DNA of 64,000 nucleotides from Pelomonas sp052436255. Its GTDB lineage: Bacteria; Pseudomonadota; Gammaproteobacteria; Burkholderiales; Burkholderiaceae_C. Within the stretch, counting starts at the first letter, position 1. Each line of letters begins with the position of its first letter. Of this stretch, positions 55,984 to 64,000 are shown in pieces. Location of the stretch: assembly GCA_052436255.1 (NCBI GenBank), contig JBQVNP010000012.1:1-64000 (forward strand), given 5' to 3'. Under the pieces are notes generated by a model that was not told the DNA's origin, did not search any database, and saw only the letters and a program-made list of their open reading frames with translations. The translations under genes were made by a program, and so were the position numbers.

Positions 55984-58026
55984 ATGACCGCCGCATCCGC
56001 CTCAAAAGCCGGGCAGCGCGCCGCCGACTTGCGCGCCCAGCTGAACCACCACGCCCACCTCTACTACGTGCTCGACACGCCCGAGCTGCCGGACGCCGAG
56101 TACGACAAGCTTTTTGCGGAGCTGCAGGCCCTCGAGGCCGCCCACCCCGAGCTGCTGACGCCGGACTCGCCGACACAGCGCGTCATCGGCGCCGTGCTGC
56201 CGGGGCTCACGCCGGTGCGCCATGCCGTGCCCATGCTGTCGATCACGACGGAGACCGACACGACCGAGGCCGGTGCCATCGCCTTCGACGCCCGGGTGCG
56301 CCGCGAGCTCGGCTTTGCGGCGAGCGACCCGGCCATCGACTACAACGCCGAGCTGAAGTTCGACGGCCTGGCCATCAACCTGCGCTACGAGGATGGCGTG
56401 CTGGTGCAGGCCGCCACGCGCGGTGATGGCGAGACGGGCGAGGACGTCACCCACAACGTACGCACCATCGGCCAGATCCCGCTGCGGTTGAAAGGTGACG
56501 CCCCGCCGGTGCTGGAGGTGCGCGGCGAGGTCTATATGCGGCGCGACGCCTTCGACGCGCTCAACGAACGCCAGCGCGCCAGGGGCGAGCGGGCCTTCGT
56601 CAACCCGCGCAACACGGCCGCCGGCGCCATCCGCCAGCTCGACTCGCGCCAGGCCCGCGACAAGCCCTTGAGCTTCTATGCCTATGGCCTCGGCGAGGTG
56701 CAGGGCTGGGCCATGCCGGCGACGCAGTCGGGACTGCTCGACGCGCTTGCCGCGTTGGGCGTGCCGGTCAACGAGCTGCGCACCGTGGCCGCAGGCCCGG
56801 CCGGCCTCGTCGCCTTCCACCAGCGCGTGGCCGAGGCGCGCGACGGCCTGCCTTTCGACATCGACGGTGTCGTCTACAAGGTCGACTCCCGCGAGCTGCA
56901 GCTCAAGCTCGGCTTCAAGACCCGCGAGCCGCGCTGGGCCGTGGCCCACAAGTACCCGGCGCAGGAGCAGGTGACGACGCTGCTGGCCATCGACGTGCAG
57001 GTCGGCCGCACCGGCAAGCTCACGCCCGTGGCGCGGCTGGAACCGGTGTTCGTCGGCGGCACGACGGTCAGCAATGCGACGCTGCACAACGTCTTCGAGA
57101 TGCGCCGCAAGGGCGTGCGTGTGGGCGACAAGGTCATCATCCGCCGTGCTGGAGATGTGATCCCGGAAGTCGTTGGCCGGGTTCCAGGCGAGCGGCCGCG
57201 CTACGTGCCCAACTTCCGCATGCCGCCCGACTGTCCCGTCTGCAAGAGCGAGGTCGTGCGCGAGCGCGGCGGCATGGACCACCGCTGCTCGGGCGGCGTC
57301 TTCTGCCCGGCCCAGCGCAAGCAGGCCATGCTGCACTTTGCCGGCCGCCGCGCGATGGACATCGAGGGCCTGGGCGACAAGCTGGTCGAGCAGTTGGTGG
57401 ACGCCGGCATCGTGCAGAGCCTGCCCGGGCTCTACAAGCTGGGCGTGGCCAAGCTGGCCGCGCTGGACCGCATGGCCGTCAAGAGCGCGCAAAACATCGT
57501 CGACGCGCTGGAGAAGAGCAAGCAGCCGACGCTGGCGCGCTTCCTGTTCTCGCTCGGCATCCGCCAGGTCGGTGAGACGACGGCCAAGGAACTGGCACGC
57601 CACTTCGGCACGCTGGACAAGCTCATGAGCGCCAGCGTCGAGCAACTGCTGGAAGTGGCCGACGTCGGCCCCATCGTCGCGACCAGCATCCACACCTTCT
57701 TCGCCCAGCCGCACAACCGCGAGGTCGTCGAGCAACTGCTCGCGGCCGGCGTGGCGCCCAAGGAAAGCGCCGGCGAGGCCGACGACCGACCGCGCCCGCT
57801 TCTCGGCCAGACGCTGGTGCTGACCGGCACGCTGCCAACGTTGAGCCGTGACGAAGCCCAGGCCATGATCGAAGACGCGGGCGGCAAGGTCAGTGGCTCG
57901 GTGTCGAAGAAGACGAACTACGTGATTGCCGGCGAGGAGGCGGGCAGCAAGCTGGAGAAGGCCAGGACGCTCGGCGTCACGGTGCTCGACGAAGCGGGTC
58001 TGAGGGCTTTGCTGAATGCGGCATGA
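55984..58026 (+). CDS. ligA: NAD-dependent DNA ligase
   Basis: This 680-residue ligase is AMP-charged on Lys125 in AELKFDGLA. Order: the Ia domain, the nucleotidyltransferase, an OB fold, a Cys4 zinc finger (CPVC with CSGGVFC), HhH motifs and a BRCT domain ending KARTLGVTVLDEAGLRALL. ATG 55984 is chosen after the hemerythrin start; the longer frame from 55948 overlaps it. A divergent copy of the BRCT end follows directly at 58028. Confidence 0.97.
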   Translation: MTAASASKAGQRAADLRAQLNHHAHLYYVLDTPELPDAEYDKLFAELQALEAAHPELLTPDSPTQRVIGAVLPGLTPVRHAVPMLSITTETDTTEAGAIAFDARVRRELGFAASDPAIDYNAELKFDGLAINLRYEDGVLVQAATRGDGETGEDVTHNVRTIGQIPLRLKGDAPPVLEVRGEVYMRRDAFDALNERQRARGERAFVNPRNTAAGAIRQLDSRQARDKPLSFYAYGLGEVQGWAMPATQSGLLDALAALGVPVNELRTVAAGPAGLVAFHQRVAEARDGLPFDIDGVVYKVDSRELQLKLGFKTREPRWAVAHKYPAQEQVTTLLAIDVQVGRTGKLTPVARLEPVFVGGTTVSNATLHNVFEMRRKGVRVGDKVIIRRAGDVIPEVVGRVPGERPRYVPNFRMPPDCPVCKSEVVRERGGMDHRCSGGVFCPAQRKQAMLHFAGRRAMDIEGLGDKLVEQLVDAGIVQSLPGLYKLGVAKLAALDRMAVKSAQNIVDALEKSKQPTLARFLFSLGIRQVGETTAKELARHFGTLDKLMSASVEQLLEVADVGPIVATSIHTFFAQPHNREVVEQLLAAGVAPKESAGEADDRPRPLLGQTLVLTGTLPTLSRDEAQAMIEDAGGKVSGSVSKKTNYVIAGEEAGSKLEKARTLGVTVLDEAGLRALLNAA

Positions 58027-58027
58027 C

Positions 58028-58114
58028 ATGCCCACGAAAGCGCGCACGCTGGGTGTTACCGTACTGGACGAGGAGGGGCTGCGCACGCTGCTCCATGACC
58101 AGCTTGAGCCGTGA
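58028..58114 (+). pseudogene. Relic of a second ligA 3' end
   Basis: A 28-residue frame, MPTKARTLGVTVLDEEGLRT followed by LLHDQLEP, begins one base after the ligA stop. Its KARTLGVTVLD-EEGLRTLL matches the last 19 codons of ligA at 17 of 19 residues. The DNA differs at 19 of 57 positions, mostly third positions. It is too short to be a gene. It looks like the 3' tail of another ligA allele left after recombination. Confidence 0.8.
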
Positions 58115-58130
58115 TCGGGAGGAATGGCCC

Positions 58131-58991
58131 ATGAAGACGATGCGGCGGATCGGCTCGTTGCCACGCCTGCTGCTGCTGGCCCTCCTGCAGGCGCTGGTGT
58201 TGGCGGGCGGCGTGCTGGCGCAGGCGCCGGCGCCGGCGCCGGCGCCGGTGGCGTCGGGCGCGCCCGCATGTCGCCAGATGGTGGCTTCGGGCAATCCGCA
58301 ATACCCGCCCTATCTGTGGCGCGGCACCGAAGACGAGGCCCGCCTGGTCGGCGCCAATGCAGAAATGCTCGCCTGGCTCTCCAAGGAGCTGGGGCTGCCC
58401 ATCGAGGCGCGCTACGTCGGCCCCTGGGGTCGCGTGCAGGAGGAAATGCGCGCGGGCCGCATCGACTTGATTGCCGGAGCCTTCTTCACGCTGGCGCGCA
58501 CCGAGTACATGGACTATTTCCACCCCGCCTTCCACGAGACGCGTTCGGTCGTCCTGGTTCGCAGGGGCAGCCGGCTCGACTACCGGCGCTGGAGCGACCT
58601 CGCCAAGCTGCAGGGCGGCACCGTCATCGGCAACAGCTTCGGCGAAGAGTTCGACCGCTATGCCCGCGAGAACCTGAACCTCTCCCAGGTGGCGACCCTG
58701 CAGCAGGCCCTGCAGATGCTGCAGCGCTCACGCGTCGATTACCTGATCTACGAGGACAGCCCCGCGCTGGCCTATCTGGCGCGGCTGAACATCGATGGCG
58801 TGCGCCCGCTGCGGCCCGCCGTGGCGAGCGAGCCGCTGTACCTGACGCTGTCGCACCGGTCGCCCTGCAACACGCCGGAGATGCGCGGCCGCCTCGCGCG
58901 GGCGATGTACTCGCTGTCCCGCCAGGGCCTGATGAGCGGCTGGATCGACAAGAACATCGAGCTTTGGAAGCGCGCGAGCCCGTCGCCTTGA
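58131..58991 (+). CDS. Family 3 solute-binding protein, no transporter nearby
   Basis: This 286-residue periplasmic protein has a signal peptide (LA-Q near residue 31) and an APAPAPAP linker. The SBP_bac_3 fold follows, with NPQYPPYLWRG, IEARYVGPWGRVQEEMRAGRIDLIAGAFF and IGNSFGEEFDR. ATG 58131 has a GGGAGGA 7-8 bases upstream. There is no permease or ATPase gene beside it, so a receptor role rather than transport is possible. A second such gene starts at 63821. Confidence 0.85.
   Translation: MKTMRRIGSLPRLLLLALLQALVLAGGVLAQAPAPAPAPVASGAPACRQMVASGNPQYPPYLWRGTEDEARLVGANAEMLAWLSKELGLPIEARYVGPWGRVQEEMRAGRIDLIAGAFFTLARTEYMDYFHPAFHETRSVVLVRRGSRLDYRRWSDLAKLQGGTVIGNSFGEEFDRYARENLNLSQVATLQQALQMLQRSRVDYLIYEDSPALAYLARLNIDGVRPLRPAVASEPLYLTLSHRSPCNTPEMRGRLARAMYSLSRQGLMSGWIDKNIELWKRASPSP
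58223..58246 (+). repeat. GGCGCC x4 hexamer repeat in the linker of the solute-binding protein
   Basis: Four exact GGCGCC units encode alternating Ala-Pro. The length is a multiple of three, so slippage changes linker length but not frame. Confidence 0.8.
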
Positions 58992-59015
58992 GGGCGCGCT
59001 GAATGCGCGAGCGAG

Positions 59016-60281
59016 TCAGAGGGCCAGCAAGGCAGCCGCCATGCGCGCCGCGGCACCGCGATGGGCTGCTGAGAAGGCGAGGGCACTGGCACTCATCGCA
59101 TCGCGCCTGGCAGCGTCGGCACACAGCGCCATGCCGCGCCTGAGCGCCTCGGCCAGTGAGCCGCAGCGCTCGGCCGCGCCCGCCGCCAGCGCCAGCTCGG
59201 TCGCCTCCGCAAAGTTGAAGGTGTGGGGGCCGGTCAGCACGGGGCAGCCGCAGGCCGCGGCCTCGATGAGGTTCTGGCCGCCCAGCGGCTCGAAGCTGCC
59301 GCCCAGCAGCGCGGCACTGGCGAGGCCGTAGTAAAGCGGCATCTCGCGCATCGAGTCGCCCAGCCAGACGTCGGCCGCAAGCGCGTCTGCGGGTGGCTCG
59401 GCCGCCCAATGGCTGCGTCGCGCCAGCTTCAAGCCGGCGCCTTCGATGAGCCCAGCGATCTCGTCGAAGCGCTGCGGGTGCCTCGGCACGATGGCCAGCA
59501 GCGGGCGAGGCGAGGGCTGCCGAGCCCACTCGGCCAGCAGCGCGGCTTCCTCGCCCTCGCGGCTGACGGCCAGCATCAGCACAGGCCGGCCCAGGCGCAC
59601 GGCCCAGGCCTTGCCACGCTTGATCAATGCTGGATCCACCGCGATGTCGTACTTCAGGTTGCCGGCGACTTCGACGCGCGCCGTACCCATGGCGCGGATG
59701 CGCTCGGCGTCAGCCTCGGTCTGCGCCAGCGCCAGCGCCATGCGGCGCGCGGCGGGCCGCATCAGCGCGGCCAGCCGCAGGCCCCGGCGCAGGCTCTTCT
59801 CGGACAGGCGGGCGTTGGCCAGCACCATGGGCAGGCCGGCGCGCTCGGCCTCGCGCTGCAGCGTCGGCCAGACTTCGGTTTCCATCAGCACGCCCAGGCG
59901 TGGCTGCCAGTGGCGCAGGAAGCGCCTTACCGCGCCGGGGGTGTCGTAGGGCAACCAGGCCTGCGCATCGCCGTCGTGCAGCAGGGCCTGGCCGGCTTCG
60001 CGGCCGGTGGCGGTGGCATGGGTCAGCAGGATCTTCAGCGTCGGGTCGCGCTCGCGCAGCGCGCCGACCAGAGCACTGGCCGCGCGCGTCTCCCCGAGCG
60101 ACACCGCGTGAATCCACAGCCGGCCCGGCGCCGTGGAGCGCGAAAAAAGACCGAGCCGCTCAGCCAGGGCATGCCGGTAGAGCGGCTCCTCGGCGCCGCG
60201 CCGCCACAGGCGCAGCAGATAGAAGGGAGTCAGCAGCCGCAGCGCGGCCGCGTAGGCCACGCCGGCCAGCCACTCGCTCAT
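59016..60281 (-). CDS. waaA: 3-deoxy-D-manno-octulosonic acid transferase (Kdo transferase)
   Basis: This 421-residue GT30 enzyme attaches Kdo to lipid A. A membrane-proximal N-terminus (about residues 5-22) is followed by LWIHAVSLGETRAASALV and THATATGREA, then LMETEVWPTL and NARLSEKS in the acceptor domain. LGGSFEPLGGQNLIEAAACGCPVL in the donor domain is the hallmark. ATG 60281 overlaps the stop of a small frame (ATGA); a GTG at 60317 is an alternative. Confidence 0.94.
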   Translation of the reverse strand: MSEWLAGVAYAAALRLLTPFYLLRLWRRGAEEPLYRHALAERLGLFSRSTAPGRLWIHAVSLGETRAASALVGALRERDPTLKILLTHATATGREAGQALLHDGDAQAWLPYDTPGAVRRFLRHWQPRLGVLMETEVWPTLQREAERAGLPMVLANARLSEKSLRRGLRLAALMRPAARRMALALAQTEADAERIRAMGTARVEVAGNLKYDIAVDPALIKRGKAWAVRLGRPVLMLAVSREGEEAALLAEWARQPSPRPLLAIVPRHPQRFDEIAGLIEGAGLKLARRSHWAAEPPADALAADVWLGDSMREMPLYYGLASAALLGGSFEPLGGQNLIEAAACGCPVLTGPHTFNFAEATELALAAGAAERCGSLAEALRRGMALCADAARRDAMSASALAFSAAHRGAAARMAAALLAL

Positions 60282-60373
60282 CGACGGTTCGCGCGGGAGG
60301 CTGAGCGCATTGGCCACCGCAGGTAGAGCAACAGCACGCCCTGCATCGCCAGCAACACGCCAAAGTGGGCCAT
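60278..60373 (-). CDS. Possible 31-residue membrane peptide
   Basis: ATG 60373 to TGA 60278 encodes MAHFGVLLAMQGVLLLYLRW then PMRSASRANRR. One hydrophobic helix precedes an Arg-rich tail. It begins 7 bases after the phosphomannomutase stop and overlaps the waaA ATG by 4 bases. The position suggests translational coupling; conservation is unknown. I see no Shine-Dalgarno. Confidence 0.3.
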   Translation of the reverse strand: MAHFGVLLAMQGVLLLYLRWPMRSASRANRR

Positions 60374-60380
60374 GGCGCGC

Positions 60381-61778
60381 TCAATGCCCGGCAGCGAACT
60401 TCGCATCCGGCTTCACCCGCTTGAGCTGTGCCAGCACGTCGTGCTGGATGCGCTCCAGCGCCTCGGGCGTATGCCCTTCGAAGCGCAACACCAGCACCGG
60501 CGTCGTGTTGGACGGGCGGATCAGGCCGAAGCCGTCGGCGTACTCGACGCGCAGGCCGTCGATGGTGATCAGCTCCTCGGCACCGGGGAAGTCGGCCAGG
60601 GTGGTCAGTTCCTTGAGTTGCTTGACGACCTCGTGGTGCTCGCCTTCGGCGCAGGGCACGTTGATCTCGGGCGTGTTGAAGCTGTTGGGCAGGGCCTGCA
60701 GCGTGGCGCTGGGGTCGGCGTCGCGGGACAGGATCTCCAGCATGCGGCCGGCCGTGTACATCGCGTCGTCGAAGCCGTACCAGCGTTCGCTGAAGAAGAT
60801 GTGGCCCGACAGCTCGCCGGCCAGCGGGGCGCCGGTTTCCTTCAGCTTGGCCTTGGCCAGCGAGTGGCCGGTCATCCACATCAGCGGCTCGCCGCCGTGT
60901 TCGCGGATCCACGGTGCCAGGCGCTGCGTGCACTTGACGTCGAAGATGATCTGCGCGCCCTTATGACGCTTGAGGATGTCGGCCGCGATCAGCATGATCT
61001 GGCGGTCCGGCATGATCATTTCGCCCTCTTTTGTGACGATGCCGAGGCGGTCGCCATCGCCATCGAAGGCCAGGCCCAGTTCGGCATCGCAGGCGTGCAC
61101 GATGCGCTTGAGGTCTTCGAGGTTCTCGGGGCGGCTGGGATCCGGATGGTGGTTCGGGAAGTCGCCGTCGACCTTGCTGAAGATGTCGATGACCTCGCAG
61201 CCCAACGCCCGCAGGATGGCGGGGGCCGTGGCGCCGGGGATGCCGTTGCCGCTGTCGACAACGACCTTCATCGGTCGGGCCAGCTTGCAGTCCTTGACGA
61301 CGCGGGCGGTGTACTCCGGCACGATGTCCATCTGGCCGACGCGGCCCTTGCCCTGGGCATAGTCCTCGGCCTCGATGCGCTCGCGCAGGCCCTGGATCTG
61401 CTCGCCGTAGACGGCAGCGCCCTGGAGCACCATCTTGAAGCCGTTGTAGTCCTTGGGGTTGTGGCTGCCCGTGACCATGATGCCCGAGCTGCAGCCGTGC
61501 TTGGCCCGCGTGGCGGCCACGTAGTAAAGCATCGGCGTCGTCACGGCACCGATGTCGACGACGTCCAGACCGGTGCTGGCCAGGCCGCGGATCAGCGCAG
61601 CCACCAGACCGGGGCCCGACAGGCGCCCGTCGCGGCCGACGGCGACAGCCTTCTCGCCCAGCGCCTTGGCCTCGGTACCGAAGGCGCGTCCGAGGTGCTC
61701 GGCGAGCTCTTCGTTCAAGGTCTGGCCGACGACGCCGCGGATGTCATAGGCCTTGAAGATGGACGCGGTTACCTGCAT
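60381..61778 (-). CDS. manB: Phosphomannomutase/phosphoglucomutase
   Basis: This 465-residue alpha-D-phosphohexomutase has the phosphoserine Ser105 in MVTGSHNPKDYNG, the metal loop DGDGDRLG (about 243-250), the sugar-binding GELSGHIFF and the phosphate-binding RPSNTTPVLVLRFE. It is similar to AlgC, a dual-specific enzyme for sugar nucleotides of LPS and exopolysaccharide. ATG 61778 gives family length. It sits with waaA. Confidence 0.93.
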   Translation of the reverse strand: MQVTASIFKAYDIRGVVGQTLNEELAEHLGRAFGTEAKALGEKAVAVGRDGRLSGPGLVAALIRGLASTGLDVVDIGAVTTPMLYYVAATRAKHGCSSGIMVTGSHNPKDYNGFKMVLQGAAVYGEQIQGLRERIEAEDYAQGKGRVGQMDIVPEYTARVVKDCKLARPMKVVVDSGNGIPGATAPAILRALGCEVIDIFSKVDGDFPNHHPDPSRPENLEDLKRIVHACDAELGLAFDGDGDRLGIVTKEGEMIMPDRQIMLIAADILKRHKGAQIIFDVKCTQRLAPWIREHGGEPLMWMTGHSLAKAKLKETGAPLAGELSGHIFFSERWYGFDDAMYTAGRMLEILSRDADPSATLQALPNSFNTPEINVPCAEGEHHEVVKQLKELTTLADFPGAEELITIDGLRVEYADGFGLIRPSNTTPVLVLRFEGHTPEALERIQHDVLAQLKRVKPDAKFAAGH

Positions 61779-61841
61779 GAATGCCTCGGATCGAACGGGG
61801 TTGAAATCGCGGCGGATTGTAGGCAGGCCCCGTGTCTGCCC

Positions 61842-61873
61842 ATCCGTCGCCCGCGCTGTCGATTCGTCGCCCG
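61842..61873. promoter_or_regulatory. Direct repeat resembling a LytTR/AlgR site
   Basis: ATCCGTCGCCCG (61842-61853) and ATTCGTCGCCCG (61862-61873) differ in one base and have a period of 20. LytTR regulators bind direct repeats about two helical turns apart, and the AlgR consensus contains TTCGTC. The site is 41 bases before the kinase start. Confidence 0.55.
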
Positions 61874-61914
61874 TCCAGGGGGCAGGGCTGACGGCCTTCC
61901 TACACTCGCGCCCC

Positions 61915-63045
61915 ATGACATTTGCCGAGGAATTCACCCAGGCCCTGCGCCACCAGCGCACGCTGATGAAGCACCGCCCGGATCGCCTGCGCATCCGGCT
62001 GCTGATCTACCTGATCTGGATGCTTGGCTTCGGCTTCTTCTTTGCCGGCATCCATGGCCTGCAGTACGGCCGGCTCGGCACCTGGCATTGGTGGCGGCAC
62101 GACGTGCCCGGCCACCTGGTCGTGAGCGCCTGCGTGACGGCCTGCTTCTTCCTGGCGTTCCGCGGCTTCGAGAAGCTCGCGCCGCAGCGCTGGTTGGACA
62201 CCGTCGTCGCCTGGCGTGACTGGCGCGCCGGGCTCTTCTATACGGGCACCTCGGTCGCCTGCTCGGCGGTCGGCGTCGTCATCGGCCTCGCGGCGGTCGA
62301 CCTGGTCTGGGCGACGCCGGGCTGGTACCGCGCCCTGGCCAACCCGGGCTTCTGGGGCCAGTTCCTGGGCATCTCGGCTTTCATCTCCTTGTTGATCGGC
62401 CTGCGCTACCGGGCCCGCTGGAAACACGAACAGCTGCAGGCCCGCGTCACCGAGGCCCAGCTCAAGCTGCTGCAGGGCCAGATCGAGCCGCACTTCCTGT
62501 TCAACACGTTGGCCAACGTGCAAAGCCTCATCGACTTCGACCCGCCGCGGGCCAAGCTCATGCTCGAGCGCTTCACCGACTACCTGCGTGCCAGCCTCGG
62601 CCAGCTGCGCGGCGACTCGACGACGCTGTCCCAGGAGTTCGCGATGCTGGAGGCCTACCTCGCGCTGATGCAGTTGCGCATGGGCGAGCGGCTGCGCGTC
62701 GAGGTGCACCTGCCCGCCGAGCTGGGCGGCATCGAGTTGCCGCCGCTGCTGGCCCAGCCTCTGGTCGAGAACGCGATCCACCACGGCCTGGAGCCCAAGA
62801 TCGAGGGCGGCACCGTGGCCGTCAGCGCCCGCCGGGTCGATGGCCAGCTCTGGATCGAAGTCCAGGACGACGGCCAGGGGCTCGATGCGCCGAGGCGCCG
62901 CGGCGGCAACGGCCTGGCGCTGGAGAACATCCGCGCCCGTTTGACCGCCCGCTATGGTCCCGCCGCCGGCCTTGAACTGCTGCCGTGCGCCGCAGGCGGT
63001 ACGCTGGCGCGAATCCAGATCCCCCTGCCGACACCCGCCCCATGA
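61915..63045 (+). CDS. LytS/AlgZ-type membrane histidine kinase
   Basis: This 376-residue protein has four transmembrane segments (residues about 28-52, 66-84, 100-125, 142-160) with no large extracellular domain, then a His_kinase domain with IEPHFLFNTLANVQSL (His193). The ATPase part has PLVENAIHHGLEPK, with the noncanonical N-box of the family, and DDGQGL. It probably phosphorylates the LytTR regulator, whose start overlaps the stop by 4 bases. Confidence 0.92.
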   Translation: MTFAEEFTQALRHQRTLMKHRPDRLRIRLLIYLIWMLGFGFFFAGIHGLQYGRLGTWHWWRHDVPGHLVVSACVTACFFLAFRGFEKLAPQRWLDTVVAWRDWRAGLFYTGTSVACSAVGVVIGLAAVDLVWATPGWYRALANPGFWGQFLGISAFISLLIGLRYRARWKHEQLQARVTEAQLKLLQGQIEPHFLFNTLANVQSLIDFDPPRAKLMLERFTDYLRASLGQLRGDSTTLSQEFAMLEAYLALMQLRMGERLRVEVHLPAELGGIELPPLLAQPLVENAIHHGLEPKIEGGTVAVSARRVDGQLWIEVQDDGQGLDAPRRRGGNGLALENIRARLTARYGPAAGLELLPCAAGGTLARIQIPLPTPAP

Positions 63046-63785
63046 CGACTGCCCTGATCGCCGACGACGAACCCCACCTGGTCCAGTATCTGCAAGCCCA
63101 GCTCGCCCAGGCCTGGCCCGAACTGCAGGTCGTGCGCACCGCCGCCAACGGCGTCGAGGCCGCCCAGGCCATCGCCGAGCTGGAGCCCGACCTGGCTTTC
63201 CTCGACATCCAGATGCCCGGCCTGACCGGCCTGGAGGTGGCCCAGGGCATCGAGGGCGGCACGCGCGTCGTCTTCGTGACGGCCTATGACCAGTACGCCG
63301 TAGACGCCTTCGAGGCGCGCGCCGTCGACTACCTGCTCAAACCGTTGAAAGCCGAGCGCCTGGCCGCCTGCGTGGCACGCCTGCGCGAAGCGCCTGCGAC
63401 AGGCGAGGGCGCCCTTGCCGACACCCTCAAGCGCCTGCTCCCAGCGGCCGTCCAGCCGCCACGGCTGCGCTATATACGCGCCGCCCAGGGCGAGCTGATG
63501 CACCAGATTCCCGTCGACGAGGTGCTCTACTTCCACGCCGACGACAAGTACACCATCGTGCAGACGGCCACGGCCGAGCACCTGATTCGCACGCCCATCT
63601 GCGAGCTGGCCGGCCAGCTCGACCCCGCGGTGTTCTGGCAGGTCCACCGCTCCACCATCATCAACCTCGACCACCTGGCGGGCACGCGGCGCGATGACCA
63701 GAGCCGGCTGTACGTGCGGGTGCGCGGCCAGGCGCGCGAGTTGCCTGTCAGCCGCGCCTATGTGCACCTGTTCAAGGCGATGTAG
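63042..63785 (+). CDS. LytTR-family response regulator (AlgR-like)
   Basis: This 247-residue protein has a receiver (Asp55 in LAFLDIQMPG, Lys in LLKPLKAER) and a LytTR DNA-binding domain (about 140-245; VDEVLYFHADDKYTIVQT and FWQVHRSTIINLDHLAG). The ATG overlaps the kinase stop as ATGA. It is an AlgR/LytR type regulator and may bind the direct repeat at 61842-61873 to control its own operon. Confidence 0.93.
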   Translation: MTTALIADDEPHLVQYLQAQLAQAWPELQVVRTAANGVEAAQAIAELEPDLAFLDIQMPGLTGLEVAQGIEGGTRVVFVTAYDQYAVDAFEARAVDYLLKPLKAERLAACVARLREAPATGEGALADTLKRLLPAAVQPPRLRYIRAAQGELMHQIPVDEVLYFHADDKYTIVQTATAEHLIRTPICELAGQLDPAVFWQVHRSTIINLDHLAGTRRDDQSRLYVRVRGQARELPVSRAYVHLFKAM

Positions 63786-63820
63786 CGAGCTAGAGTCGGG
63801 GCAGCTGCGCGCAGCGCCCC

Positions 63821-64000
63821 ATGATCTCCCGTCGAACCCTTTTCCTCGCCCCGCTGACCCTGCAGGCCAGCCCGGCGCTGGCCACGCCGCTGCTCTGGGT
63901 GACGGCCGAAGTGCCGCCGTTTGTGCGGCAAGGTCTCCACGGCCCCGAGGGCTATGCCCACGAGCTCTTCGTGCGTGTGAACAAACAGGCGGGGCTGCAT
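63821..64000 (+). CDS. Solute-binding protein, start only
   Basis: Sixty codons are visible before the window ends. There is a signal peptide (about 21 residues, SPALA-T), then WVTAEVPPFVRQGLHGPEGYAHELF. This is similar in style to the amino-acid-type binding protein at 58131, and the family 3 fold is likely but not proven. Confidence 0.6.
   Translation, partial: MISRRTLFLAPLTLQASPALATPLLWVTAEVPPFVRQGLHGPEGYAHELFVRVNKQAGLH

Overview
The window looks like chromosomal core DNA of a GC-rich betaproteobacterium of the order Burkholderiales, most likely near the Rubrivivax/Leptothrix/Roseateles group. That placement is inferred from gene order (gyrA, serC, pheA, tyrA, aroA-cmk, rpsA, ihfB, lapA, lapB), from an aroA-cmk fusion, from a barrel-less OmpA next to ubiG-gph, from a tmRNA tag ANDSTFALAA, and from very high G+C at third codon positions. 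The G+C bias also produces long false antisense reading frames. No insertion sequence, prophage, CRISPR array, rRNA or classical tRNA was seen. No gene-free stretch exceeds about 300 bases.

Layout. 1-7464: a sensory cluster with a membrane histidine kinase running off the left edge, a receiver-kinase protein whose phospho-acceptor histidine is replaced by glutamine, a UrtA-type periplasmic binding protein, and a large hybrid kinase with two receivers and an Hpt domain. No output regulator is visible. 7465-9671: Fur-box-controlled feoAB ferrous iron uptake. 9656-12471 (minus): a cyclophilin, an unknown exported Cys-rich protein and a GH43 arabinanase. 12575-18748: dnaE, a patatin-like lipase and a GH5 glycanase. 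18729-25931: a ComEA-like protein, an MsbA-like exporter, four glycosyltransferases and lapAB, which together suggest envelope glycan assembly. 25958-36652 (minus): the ihfB to gyrA block. 36831-39482: ompA, ubiG, gph and ssrA. 39675-42851: lexA with two tandem LexA boxes shared with an asparaginase gene, the ohrR-ohr peroxide module and a DUF1304 protein. 42844-49341 (minus): queF, dapC, dapD, a PilU-like ATPase, prmB and an ABC-F protein. 49450-58026: smc, zipA, a CNNM/CorC protein, a hemerythrin-like protein and ligA. 58028-64000: a relic of a second ligA 3' end, a family 3 solute-binding protein, waaA and a phosphomannomutase, then an AlgZ/AlgR-like two-component pair and the start of another solute-binding protein.

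How the parts fit. Aromatic amino acid synthesis (serC, pheA, tyrA, aroA), lysine and peptidoglycan precursor synthesis (dapC, dapD), the replication and division set (dnaE, gyrA, smc, zipA, ligA) and LPS assembly (lapAB, the MsbA-like exporter, glycosyltransferases, waaA, phosphomannomutase) are each arranged as tightly overlapping genes. The least ordinary observations are: the divergent second copy of the ligA C-terminal coding end just after ligA; a 20-bp-period direct repeat resembling AlgR/LytTR sites before the LytTR operon; a LexA box lying on the asparaginase leader; the His-less kinase in the sensory cluster; and a possible 31-residue membrane peptide gene coupled to waaA. Most other content is ordinary housekeeping.
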